Positions 32,652 to 41,628 of a DNA stretch of 64,000 bases are shown piece after piece. How positions within the stretch are numbered: the first letter of the stretch is position 1; every line of letters starts with the position of its first letter. Both the position numbers and the translations under genes were made by a program. The stretch lies in contig DISB01000018.1 of NCBI GenBank assembly GCA_002421685.1, forward strand, positions 186,001 to 250,000. The letters are read 5' to 3'. The notes under the pieces were generated by a model. The model was not told the DNA's origin and did not search any database. It saw only the letters and a program-made list of their open reading frames with translations. This DNA comes from Bacteroidetes bacterium UBA6221 (GTDB taxonomy: Bacteria > Bacteroidota > Bacteroidia > Chitinophagales > Chitinophagaceae).

Positions 32652-34114
32652 AACAACTAAAAGACATATTATACTCAGTGCAGCCGTTGCAGCTAACAGG
32701 TGATACCTCTGTTAGTGTTACCGGTTTGTATATTGACTCCCGCAAAGTGGATAAAGGCAGCCTGTTCATAGCTGTAAAAGGTACGCAGGCAGATGGGCAC
32801 GGGTATATTGATAAAGCAATTGACCAAGGGGCCGTTGCAATAGTTGCTGAAATATTACCGGCAAATAAGAGAGAAGGCATTACTTATATAGAGGTGAAAG
32901 ATAGTGCTGCCGTAGTCGGCGTTATGGCCGACGCCTTCTATGGTGGCCCTTCTGAAAAGATGAAGGTGATAGGTATTACAGGTACCAATGGCAAAACTAC
33001 CGTAGCCACGCTGCTGTATCAGCTGTTTGAGGGGCTGGGTTATAAATGCGGGCTGATATCGACCGTGCAGAATCATATACATGATAAGATAGTGCCTGCC
33101 ACGCATACCACACCCGATGCTATTGCAGTGCATAGCCTGCTGGCCGATATGTATGCAGCCGGCTGTACACATGTGTTTATGGAGGTAAGCTCGCACGCTG
33201 TACACCAGCACCGTATAGGCGGCATACATTTTACGGGCGGGGTATTCACAAATATCACGCACGATCATCTTGACTACCACAAGACCTTTGATGAATATAT
33301 AAGGGTGAAGAAGATGTTTTTTGATGGGTTGCCAAAAACAGCTTTTGCATTTACCAACGCCGACGATAAAAGGGGTATAGTAATGCTGCAGAATACAAAA
33401 GCAACCAGGTTGACTTACAGCCTTCGCGTGCCTGCAGATATAAAAGGCAAAGTATTGGAGAATAACCTCACCGGACTAGTGATGGATGTGAACGGTACTG
33501 AAGCGCATTTCCGCATGATAGGTACGTTTAATGCCTACAACCTTATGGCTGCATATGGTGTGGCGGTGCAGTTAGGCGAAGATAAAATGAACGTGCTGGC
33601 AATACTGAGCAACCTGCATGGCGCACCCGGCAGATTTGAAACTATTATGTCCGACAACGAGAAAGTACTGGGCATAGTAGATTATGCACATACTCCCGAT
33701 GCACTCATTAATGTATTGGCTACTATCAACCAGTTGCGCGTCGGGGGGCAGCAGGTGATAACAGTAATAGGCTGCGGTGGCGACAGGGACAAAGCCAAGC
33801 GTCCGCTGATGGCAGAAGTTGCCTGTGAACATAGCGATAGGGCTATTTTGACGGCCGATAATCCCCGCTCTGAAAATCCGGAGGATATACTGGACGATAT
33901 GGTGGCTGGTTTATCAATAGCGCACAGCAAAAAAGTATTGAGGATAACAGACAGGAGAGAAGCGATAAAAACCGCATGCGCCCTGGCCAATGCTGAGGAC
34001 ATAGTGTTGGTGGCAGGCAAGGGACATGAGACATACCAGGAAGTAAAAGGCGTTCGTCATCATTTTGACGACCGCGAGGTACTAAAGGAAACTTTTGAAC
34101 TATTAAATAAATAA
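32648..34114 (+). CDS. murE: MurE, UDP-MurNAc-tripeptide synthetase (meso-DAP type)
   Basis: MurE adds the third amino acid to UDP-MurNAc-L-Ala-D-Glu. The ATP loop TGTNGKTT is at residues 111-118. The DNPR motif (404-407, in TADNPRSENPEDIL) is the marker for meso-diaminopimelate rather than lysine as substrate. The 488-residue length fits. It overlaps ftsI by 4 bp. Confidence 0.97.
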   Translation: MKQLKDILYSVQPLQLTGDTSVSVTGLYIDSRKVDKGSLFIAVKGTQADGHGYIDKAIDQGAVAIVAEILPANKREGITYIEVKDSAAVVGVMADAFYGGPSEKMKVIGITGTNGKTTVATLLYQLFEGLGYKCGLISTVQNHIHDKIVPATHTTPDAIAVHSLLADMYAAGCTHVFMEVSSHAVHQHRIGGIHFTGGVFTNITHDHLDYHKTFDEYIRVKKMFFDGLPKTAFAFTNADDKRGIVMLQNTKATRLTYSLRVPADIKGKVLENNLTGLVMDVNGTEAHFRMIGTFNAYNLMAAYGVAVQLGEDKMNVLAILSNLHGAPGRFETIMSDNEKVLGIVDYAHTPDALINVLATINQLRVGGQQVITVIGCGGDRDKAKRPLMAEVACEHSDRAILTADNPRSENPEDILDDMVAGLSIAHSKKVLRITDRREAIKTACALANAEDIVLVAGKGHETYQEVKGVRHHFDDREVLKETFELLNK

Positions 34115-34132
34115 AGCAGAGAAGCGCAGAGG

Positions 34133-35404
34133 ATGTTATACCATTTGTTTACATACTTGAGAGAACAATACGGGCTGTTTGGCGCGGGTATATTCTATTA
34201 TATCACCTTCCGCGCGGCTATGGCTATCATCCTCTCGCTCATCATTACCACCATCATAGGCAAGGGGCTGATAGGCTATCTGCGCAGGAAGCAGATAGGC
34301 GAAACCGTTCGCGACCTGGGCCTGCAAGGCGAGGCGCAAAAACGGGGAACGCCTACTATGGGCGGTATCATTATTATCGCAGCCATATTGGTACCCACAT
34401 TATTATTCGCCAAGCTCACCAATGTATATATCATTCTCATCCTGCTTTCTACTGTATGGTTAGGTTTGGTAGGCTTCCTTGACGATTATATAAAGGTGTT
34501 CAAAAAGAACAAGGAAGGCCTTGCAGGTAAGTTTAAGATAATGGGCCAGGTAGGTCTCGGCATTATCATCGGGCTGTCGCTGTATTACAACGACCATGTA
34601 GTGACTACCCGCGAAGTACGGCCTGGTCAGACCGTATTATACAACCAGGCCGAAGAACAGGTGTCCGCTCCCTTCACCCGCCTCGACCAAACAGGCAAAG
34701 AACATACTTATGTGCATGTGAAAGCCGTGACAACCACAATACCATTCGTGAAAAGCCACGAGATGAGCTATAGTAAAATAGCAGCCGTGTTCGGCAAGAG
34801 TGCAGTGGACGTAATGACGCCTATAATTTATATACTGGTAGTCATATTTATTATAGTCGCAGTCTCCAACGGCGCGAATATAACTGATGGTATAGACGGC
34901 CTGGCAACAGGCGTGTCGGCAATTGTGGGTATTTGCCTGGGAGTGTTTGCCTACGTATCGGGAAACTATGTCTTCGCCGATTACCTGGGCATTATGCACA
35001 TACCTTATTTGGGCGAACTGTCCATTTTTATTGCAGCGTTTATCGGCGCATGTGTAGGCTTTCTCTGGTACAATGCCTATCCCGCGCAGGTGTTTATGGG
35101 CGATACGGGCAGCCTTGCATTGGGCGGCATTATTGCCGTGCTGGCCATTATGATACGTAAAGAATTGTTGGTGCCTATTATCTGCGGCATATTCCTGATG
35201 GAGAATCTGTCGGTGATGATACAGGTTGCCTACTTCAAATACACGAAGAAAAAGTACGGAGAAGGGAGGCGAATATTCCTGATGTCGCCACTGCACCACC
35301 ATTACCAGAAACTGGGATACCACGAAAGCAAAATAGTAACAAGGTTCTGGATAGTGGGTATGGCGTTGGCGATAATGAGTATAGTAACATTGAAAATGCA
35401 ATAA
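34133..35404 (+). CDS. mraY: MraY, phospho-MurNAc-pentapeptide translocase
   Basis: MraY makes lipid I by moving phospho-MurNAc-pentapeptide to undecaprenyl phosphate. It is a polytopic inner-membrane protein of 423 residues. This is longer than the usual 320-360 because of an extra soluble segment at about 153-212 between two transmembrane helices, which appears to face the periplasm. Catalytic and metal residues are visible: Asp117-Asp118 in GFLDDYIKV, TDGIDGLATG and VFMGDTGSLALGG, plus the PLHHHYQKLG loop near the C-terminus. The last base of its stop is the first base of the murD ATG. Confidence 0.97.
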   Translation: MLYHLFTYLREQYGLFGAGIFYYITFRAAMAIILSLIITTIIGKGLIGYLRRKQIGETVRDLGLQGEAQKRGTPTMGGIIIIAAILVPTLLFAKLTNVYIILILLSTVWLGLVGFLDDYIKVFKKNKEGLAGKFKIMGQVGLGIIIGLSLYYNDHVVTTREVRPGQTVLYNQAEEQVSAPFTRLDQTGKEHTYVHVKAVTTTIPFVKSHEMSYSKIAAVFGKSAVDVMTPIIYILVVIFIIVAVSNGANITDGIDGLATGVSAIVGICLGVFAYVSGNYVFADYLGIMHIPYLGELSIFIAAFIGACVGFLWYNAYPAQVFMGDTGSLALGGIIAVLAIMIRKELLVPIICGIFLMENLSVMIQVAYFKYTKKKYGEGRRIFLMSPLHHHYQKLGYHESKIVTRFWIVGMALAIMSIVTLKMQ

Positions 35405-36762
35405 TGAACGCGGATAAACATAAAAGACTGGTGGTGCTGGGTGCTGCGGAAAGCGGCATAGGTGCGGCGTTACTGGGACAGCAGCAGGGCTGGGATGTGT
35501 TTGTAAGCGACGGAGGAGTGATAAAAGACAAGTACAAACAAGAGTTGCGTGCGGCCGGTATAGACTACGAAGAAAAGATGCATACGGAAGAGAAAATATT
35601 GAATGCAGACTGTGTAGTGAAAAGTCCGGGCATCAGCGATAAGGTAGCCATTGTGAAGAAAGTTCGTGCGGCAGGCATTGAAATATGCAGCGAGATTGAA
35701 TTTGGCTACCGTTATAAAAATGACAGCCGGATAATAGCCATAACCGGGAGCAATGGCAAGACCACAACCACATCGCTTACTTATCACTTGCTGAAAGAGG
35801 CCGATTATGATGTGGCTATGGTGGGTAATATCGGTTACAGTTTTGCGCGCCAGCTGGCAGAGCGCCCGCACGAATGGTACGTGATGGAAGTGAGCAGTTT
35901 CCAGTTGGATGATATACACCGGTTTAAACCGGATGTGGCGGTGTTGCTGAATATCACGCCCGACCATTTAGACAGGTACGACTACAAATTTGAGAATTAT
36001 ATAAATGCAAAATTCAGGATCGCGGAAAACCAGACAGAGAGAGAGTACTTCGTCGTGAATTACGATGATCCCGTAATAAGAGAACATATCACAACCCATT
36101 TTATTCAATCAAACACAATTTACTTTACGATGAGCGACCAAAACATTACCAACGAGGGAGGATTTATTAACGATGATAAAATGAACATCCGCTTTAATGG
36201 TGAAGAACTGAACATGTCCATACATGACCTGTCCACCAAAGGCAAACACAATCTTTACAACAGTATGGCAGCAGGCATTTCAGCCCGTATTGCGGGTATC
36301 AGGAAGGAGAAGATAAGAGAAAGTTTTTCCAGCTTCAAGGGATTGGAACACAGGCTGGAATTTGTTGCGACAATAAGGGGTGTTGATTTTATTAATGATA
36401 GTAAGGCAACCAACGTGAACTCAGTATGGTATGCGTTGGAAAGTATGACCAAACCTACCGTACTGATACTGGGAGGACAGGATAAAGGGAATGACTATAG
36501 CGAAATAGCAGAACTGGTGAAGGATAAGGTAAAAGCTATTGTGTGTATGGGCATTGACAATACACCCATTCATAAGGCTTTTGAAGGTATGGTAGAAACA
36601 ATAGTAGATACACAGTCGGCAAAAGACGCGGTAAACGCTGCGTACGCATTAGCGGAAAAAGATGATGTAGTGCTGCTGTCGCCGGCATGTGCCAGCTTCG
36701 ACTTGTTTACGAATTATGAAGACAGGGGAGAGCAGTTTAAAGAAGCAGTACGCAACCTGTAA
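35404..36762 (+). CDS. murD: MurD, UDP-MurNAc-L-Ala-D-Glu ligase
   Basis: MurD adds D-glutamate to UDP-MurNAc-L-alanine in the cytoplasm. The 452-residue ligase has an N-terminal Rossmann domain (VVLGAAESGIGAALL), ATP loop TGSNGKTTTT at residues 114-123, VMEVSSFQLD and NITPDHLDRYD in the central domain, and LLSPACASFDLF in the C-terminal domain. Confidence 0.97.
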   Translation: MNADKHKRLVVLGAAESGIGAALLGQQQGWDVFVSDGGVIKDKYKQELRAAGIDYEEKMHTEEKILNADCVVKSPGISDKVAIVKKVRAAGIEICSEIEFGYRYKNDSRIIAITGSNGKTTTTSLTYHLLKEADYDVAMVGNIGYSFARQLAERPHEWYVMEVSSFQLDDIHRFKPDVAVLLNITPDHLDRYDYKFENYINAKFRIAENQTEREYFVVNYDDPVIREHITTHFIQSNTIYFTMSDQNITNEGGFINDDKMNIRFNGEELNMSIHDLSTKGKHNLYNSMAAGISARIAGIRKEKIRESFSSFKGLEHRLEFVATIRGVDFINDSKATNVNSVWYALESMTKPTVLILGGQDKGNDYSEIAELVKDKVKAIVCMGIDNTPIHKAFEGMVETIVDTQSAKDAVNAAYALAEKDDVVLLSPACASFDLFTNYEDRGEQFKEAVRNL

Positions 36763-36787
36763 AAAATAAAGCGAAGGAGAAAACGGG

Positions 36788-37993
36788 ATGAAACAATTGC
36801 TGAAACAGACAAAAGGAGACCAGGTTATTTGGGCGGTAGTCATCATACTATCGTTCATCAGCCTGCTGGCTGTTTATAGCGCTACAGGTTCCCTGGCTTA
36901 CAAACATGACACTAACGCCAACTACTATTTGGTAAAGCAGATAGTCATTCTTGGCCTGGGGCTGATATTCATTTATTTCCTCCATAAAATAAATTATACC
37001 AAGTTTGCACGCCTGGCAGTATTATTTTACCTCATCAGCATACCGTTGTTGATTTATACCCTGTTCTTCGGCGTGAAACTTAATGAAGGTTCGCGTTGGA
37101 TATCACTGCCCGGTACGGGTATCACTATACAGACATCTGCCCTGGCGCAACTGGCTTTGTTCATGTTCCTGGCGCGTATGCTTAGTGTGAAACAAGCGGT
37201 TATCAAGGATTTCAAAAAAGGTTTCCTCCCTGTGCTTGCACCTGTGTTGATAACGGCGGCATTGATTGCACCGGCCAACTTGTCTACGGCGGTGATGATT
37301 GGCATTACCTGCTGTATACTGTTCTTCATAGGCAGGGTAAGGGTACGGCACATAGCCTTACTCGCTTTTGCCGGAATCATTGGCGGATTGTTGTTATATG
37401 GAGTGTCGAAGGTTACAGGCTTCGGTCGTGCTGAAACATGGGAGAAACGTATAGTTGATTTCATGGGTCCGAAAGACGGTGAGCCAAAAGAGGAGGTGTA
37501 CCAGGTATTGCATGCGAAAATCGCAATCGCAAATGGCGGTATAACCGGCCGCGGGCCAGGCAACAGTCAGCAGCGCAACTTCCTGCCACATTCTTACTCC
37601 GATTTTATCTATGCGATAATAATAGAGGAGTATGGGTTAATAGGTGGGGCGTTGATGGTATTCTTCTACCTGCTGTTTCTCTGGCGCAGTATCCTGATAT
37701 TCAAACGGTGCCCCTACGCTTTTGGGGCGTTCCTGGCGGTGGGGTTAAGCATGACCTTGGTGTTCCAGGCAATGCTGAATATGGCCGTGAATGTACACCT
37801 GGTGCCGGTTACGGGTTTGACCCTGCCATTGGTAAGTATGGGTGGTTCGTCTGTATGGTTTACCAGTATGGCCATAGGGGTAATACTTAGCGTGAGCAGG
37901 TATGTAGATGAAATGGAAGGAAAGAAAAAAGCGGAGATGGCAAAAGCGGTAGAGGAAAGTGAACAAATGAATGTAAAACCTGCGATGGGATAA
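36788..37993 (+). CDS. ftsW: FtsW, SEDS septal glycosyltransferase
   Basis: FtsW is the SEDS-family peptidoglycan polymerase that works with FtsI at the septum. The 401-residue protein has about ten transmembrane segments. Family motifs include LLAVYSATGSLAYK, NEGSRWISLPGTGITIQTS, GPGNSQQRNFLPHSYSDFIYAII and the late TGLTLPLVSMGGSSVW. A short charged tail (about 30 residues) follows the last helix. It abuts murG with a 1-bp gap. Confidence 0.97.
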   Translation: MKQLLKQTKGDQVIWAVVIILSFISLLAVYSATGSLAYKHDTNANYYLVKQIVILGLGLIFIYFLHKINYTKFARLAVLFYLISIPLLIYTLFFGVKLNEGSRWISLPGTGITIQTSALAQLALFMFLARMLSVKQAVIKDFKKGFLPVLAPVLITAALIAPANLSTAVMIGITCCILFFIGRVRVRHIALLAFAGIIGGLLLYGVSKVTGFGRAETWEKRIVDFMGPKDGEPKEEVYQVLHAKIAIANGGITGRGPGNSQQRNFLPHSYSDFIYAIIIEEYGLIGGALMVFFYLLFLWRSILIFKRCPYAFGAFLAVGLSMTLVFQAMLNMAVNVHLVPVTGLTLPLVSMGGSSVWFTSMAIGVILSVSRYVDEMEGKKKAEMAKAVEESEQMNVKPAMG

Positions 37994-37994
37994 G

Positions 37995-39101
37995 ATGAGT
38001 GGCTTGAAAGTGATAATAGCAGGTGGTGGAACAGGCGGGCATATATTTCCCGCAGTGGCGATAGGACATGCATTGAAGAGATTAGTCCCCGGTACCGAAC
38101 TATTGTTTGTGGGTGCGAAGGGGAAAATGGAAATGGAAAAAGTACCACAGGAAGGATTCGAGATTGTAGGACTGGACATCGCGGGGTTTGACAGGGGCAA
38201 CATGTTGAAAAATATATCGCTGCCTTTTAAAATGATAAAGAGCTTTATGCAGGCAAGAAGTATACTGAACAGTTTTAAACCCGATGCGGTGGTCGGAGTA
38301 GGGGGCTATGCCAGCTTCCCTATGCTGAATGCTGCACAGGGTCGGGGTATACCTACGCTGATACAGGAGCAGAATTCTTACGCTGGCAAAAGCAATAAAA
38401 TACTGGGTAAGAAGGCGAAAGCGATTTGCGTGGGTTATGATAATATGGAACGCTTTTTTCCAAAGAGTAAAATAATATTCACAGGCAACCCGGTGCGTAA
38501 AAATATTGCACACTCAACTGTGAGCCGTGAGGAGGGCCTGTCGTGGTTAGGACTGAATGCAGCTAAAAAGACAATTCTTGTAGTGGGGGGTAGCCTTGGT
38601 GCTAAATCTATCAACGAAACTATAGACGCCCGGCTGGAAGAAATACTGGATGAAGGGGTGCAGTTGATATGGCAGACAGGGAAGCTTTATTATGAACAGG
38701 CGAAAGAAAGAGCAGCGGGTTTTAAGGATAAGGTTAAGGTCTTCGATTTTATAAAGGAAATGGACAAAGCCTATGCAGTAGCAGATGTGGTGATATCAAG
38801 GGCTGGCGCACTGGCTATTGCTGAATTATGTATTGTGGCCAGGCCAGTGATATTCGTGCCTTTCCCTTTTGCGGCAGAAGACCACCAGACAAGTAACGCC
38901 ATGGCCCTGGTAGAACACAACGCTGCCATGATGGTGAAAAACAGCGATGCCAAAACGGAGCTGGTGCCAAAGTTGAAGAAGCTATTGAAAGACGATGCTA
39001 TGCAGGAACTAATGCACAGAAACCTGCGGGCATTAGCCATAAAAGATGCAGACGAAAGGATTGCTAAAAAAGTATTGGAGATAAGCGGTAAAACTGTGTA
39101 A
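37995..39101 (+). CDS. murG: MurG, lipid II-forming GlcNAc transferase
   Basis: MurG adds GlcNAc to lipid I on the inner face of the membrane. The 368-residue GT-B protein begins with GGGTGGHIFPAVAIGHAL (residues 10-27). It has VGVGGYASFPML, LIQEQNSYAGKSNK, VVGGSLGAKSINE and the donor site VISRAGALAIAELC. The last base of its stop is the first base of the murC ATG. Confidence 0.97.
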   Translation: MSGLKVIIAGGGTGGHIFPAVAIGHALKRLVPGTELLFVGAKGKMEMEKVPQEGFEIVGLDIAGFDRGNMLKNISLPFKMIKSFMQARSILNSFKPDAVVGVGGYASFPMLNAAQGRGIPTLIQEQNSYAGKSNKILGKKAKAICVGYDNMERFFPKSKIIFTGNPVRKNIAHSTVSREEGLSWLGLNAAKKTILVVGGSLGAKSINETIDARLEEILDEGVQLIWQTGKLYYEQAKERAAGFKDKVKVFDFIKEMDKAYAVADVVISRAGALAIAELCIVARPVIFVPFPFAAEDHQTSNAMALVEHNAAMMVKNSDAKTELVPKLKKLLKDDAMQELMHRNLRALAIKDADERIAKKVLEISGKTV

Positions 39102-40459
39102 TGAATATTGAAGGACTGAAACGGGTGTATTTTATAGGCATAGGCGGCATAGGTATGAGCGCCCTGGCCCGCTTCTTCGCGCAACGTGGAGTAGTGGTGA
39201 GCGGGTATGACCGTACCGAAACCGACCTGACCAAAAAACTGCAGTCCGAAGGCATGTCCGTTCATTATGTTGATGATATATCGCTCTTGGATAAAAATGC
39301 TGAACTGGTAGTGTACACTCCTGCTATTCCTAAAACACACGCAGGGCTGAACTGGTACTGCGATAATAACTATCCCGTATACAAGCGCAGCGATGTCCTG
39401 CAATGGATAACCGAAAGTTATTTCTCCATAACCGTGGCGGGTACTCATGGTAAGACTACCATGAGCACGATGATTAGCTACCTGTTGCGCGAAGCGGGTA
39501 TGGGCTGCAATGCCTTCCTGGGCGGCGTGTCGGTCAATTACGACACAAACTATTGGAGTAGCGAAACGCCCACTGCAGTAATAGAAGCCGATGAATACGA
39601 CAGGAGCTTCCTCAAGTTGCGCCCCGACATAGCGGTGCTGACTGCTATGGATGCCGACCACCTGGACATATATGGCACGCCGGAAGAGATGGAGAATGCG
39701 TATATAGAATATACACGCAACATAAAACATAATGGCACCCTGCTGGCCAAACATGGCTTGAAACGCGCAAGCGAATTAAGCGCCGCGCATGTAATGACCT
39801 ACAGCCTGCAAAATGATGCCGCCGATGTGTATGCATCCAACATCACAATGAAGAACGGCAGCTATGTATTCGACCTGCACTATAAAGACGGGCTGCTGGA
39901 AGGGCTGCTGCTGAACATGGGTGGTATGCACAATGTGGAAAATGCCGTGGCCGCAATAGCCGTTACTCAATTGCTGGAAGTGGATGCAGATAGAGTAAAA
40001 AAGGTACTTCCTGCGTTCAAAGGGGTGAAGAGAAGGTTTGAGTATGTAGTGAAGAACGATGAAGTAGTATATATAGACGATTATGCCCATCATCCCGAGG
40101 AGCTGGCTGCGTTGATAAAGAGCGCCCGGTTGTTGTTCAGCGATAAAAAATGCGTGGTGGCTTTTCAGCCACACCTGTTCACACGTACGCGCGACCTTGC
40201 AGAAGGTTTCGCCCACAGCCTGGATATGGCAGACGAGGTGATACTGCTGGATATATATCCTGCACGCGAGGAACCGATAGCAGATGTGACATCAGCCATG
40301 ATAAAAGAAAAAATGGGCAACCCCAACTGTACTATACTGTCTAAGGAAGGCTTGCTGAAATATGTGCAGGCCGCGCCCCTGGAAGTATTCATAACAGCGG
40401 GTGCCGGTGATATAGACAAATTGGTAGAACCCATAAAAAGTATAATAGAAACTAAATGA
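39101..40459 (+). CDS. murC: MurC, UDP-MurNAc-L-alanine ligase
   Basis: MurC adds the first L-alanine to UDP-MurNAc. The 452-residue ligase shows FIGIGGIGMSALA at residues 11-23, the ATP loop GTHGKTTMS near 114-122, EADEYDRSFLKL and a DDYAHHPEELAA segment in the C-terminal half, all typical. It overlaps ftsQ by 4 bp. Confidence 0.97.
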   Translation: MNIEGLKRVYFIGIGGIGMSALARFFAQRGVVVSGYDRTETDLTKKLQSEGMSVHYVDDISLLDKNAELVVYTPAIPKTHAGLNWYCDNNYPVYKRSDVLQWITESYFSITVAGTHGKTTMSTMISYLLREAGMGCNAFLGGVSVNYDTNYWSSETPTAVIEADEYDRSFLKLRPDIAVLTAMDADHLDIYGTPEEMENAYIEYTRNIKHNGTLLAKHGLKRASELSAAHVMTYSLQNDAADVYASNITMKNGSYVFDLHYKDGLLEGLLLNMGGMHNVENAVAAIAVTQLLEVDADRVKKVLPAFKGVKRRFEYVVKNDEVVYIDDYAHHPEELAALIKSARLLFSDKKCVVAFQPHLFTRTRDLAEGFAHSLDMADEVILLDIYPAREEPIADVTSAMIKEKMGNPNCTILSKEGLLKYVQAAPLEVFITAGAGDIDKLVEPIKSIIETK

Positions 40460-41607
40460 GCGTGAAGCGCAAAATATCAGTACGTAAAATAATACAGGCA
40501 ATGCTGACACTGGTGTTGGCAGGTGTATGTATTACTGCCGTATTGAGCGCTACCCGACAACAGCGGAACCGGACACTTAATGATGTGGACATCAGGATAA
40601 CCAATAAACAGTACGGCTTTGTTACTGAAAAGGAAATTAAACAAACACTGCTACGCGACGGTGAAATAAAAACCGGTGTAACAAAACTGTCTGAACTGAA
40701 TGTGCGGCAAATGGAAAAAGTAGTGAGCGGCAACCCCTGGATAGAAGACGCGCAAGTGTACCTTGACAACAGGCAACAGTTGCATGCGCTGGTTATACAG
40801 CGCGCTCCTGTGGTTAGGATATTTGAGAAGGACGGCAATAGTTACTACCTGGACAGGAAAATGGAGGCGTTGCCCTTGTCGCCCAAGTATAATTATTATA
40901 CAACCGTGGTAACCAATGTACCCGAACTGAAAGCTGACAGCATGAGTAATGCATTGAAGGCACAAATTATGGCGCTGGCACAATTCATTCGCCGAGATAC
41001 CTTCTGGAATGCACAGGTGTCGCAGGTGATTGTGCGCGACGACATGCAATTTGAAATAGTGCCTGTATTGGGCGAGCACCAAATCATCCTGGGCGATACG
41101 ACCGATATGCAGTTGAAATTTGACAACCTGTTCGCCTTCTACACCAATGTATTGAATGAAGTGGGTTGGGAAAAATACAAGGTATTGGACCTGAGCTATA
41201 AAGGGCAACTCGTAGCATCGCCCGCGCTCAACTGGAAACTGCCGGTAGATAAGGTCATCAACCGAATCAACTGGGTAAGCAGCATAACCGGGGAAACACC
41301 TAAACCCAAAACTGCGGCGCCTGTTAAACCCACGCCGGGTACAACAACGGCTCCAGTCACAACATCTGCGCATCCGTTGGATGTAAAAACAGAAACACCT
41401 GTGAAAGCAACACCGGAAAAGAACATACAGGTGGAACTACCTGTCAGGCTAAATGAAGCACCGAAGCAAAAGACTGAACCGGCAAAAGCATTGAAAAAAC
41501 CTGCAGCCCGGCCACAAAAGAAAGCTACGGAGCCTAAGCAGGAAAAACCAAAAGAAGAAAAAAAACAAGAGGATAAAAAGCCGAAGTATATATACGGAGG
41601 CGAATAA
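40456..41607 (+). CDS. ftsQ: FtsQ/DivIB-like division protein with long Pro/Lys-rich tail
   Basis: FtsQ is the bitopic scaffold linking early and late division proteins. The 383-residue protein has one transmembrane segment at about residues 14-30 and a POTRA-like domain (DIRITNKQYGFVTEKEIKQTL...). The beta domain follows (NPWIEDAQVYLDNRQQLHALVIQRAPVVRIFEKDGN). Residues about 280-383 are an unusual tail rich in Pro, Lys, Thr and Glu, ending KKPKYIYGGE. If the topology is standard this tail is periplasmic. The place between murC and ftsA supports the call; family similarity is moderate. Confidence 0.9.
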   Translation: MSVKRKISVRKIIQAMLTLVLAGVCITAVLSATRQQRNRTLNDVDIRITNKQYGFVTEKEIKQTLLRDGEIKTGVTKLSELNVRQMEKVVSGNPWIEDAQVYLDNRQQLHALVIQRAPVVRIFEKDGNSYYLDRKMEALPLSPKYNYYTTVVTNVPELKADSMSNALKAQIMALAQFIRRDTFWNAQVSQVIVRDDMQFEIVPVLGEHQIILGDTTDMQLKFDNLFAFYTNVLNEVGWEKYKVLDLSYKGQLVASPALNWKLPVDKVINRINWVSSITGETPKPKTAAPVKPTPGTTTAPVTTSAHPLDVKTETPVKATPEKNIQVELPVRLNEAPKQKTEPAKALKKPAARPQKKATEPKQEKPKEEKKQEDKKPKYIYGGE

Positions 41608-41628
41608 AAAAGTATAAACGTTTGTAGT

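Noticed and set aside
38771..39754. A 327-codon minus-strand frame across murG and murC
   Set aside because: It is antisense to two clear ligase/transferase genes and rich in His, Tyr and Cys without any motif.
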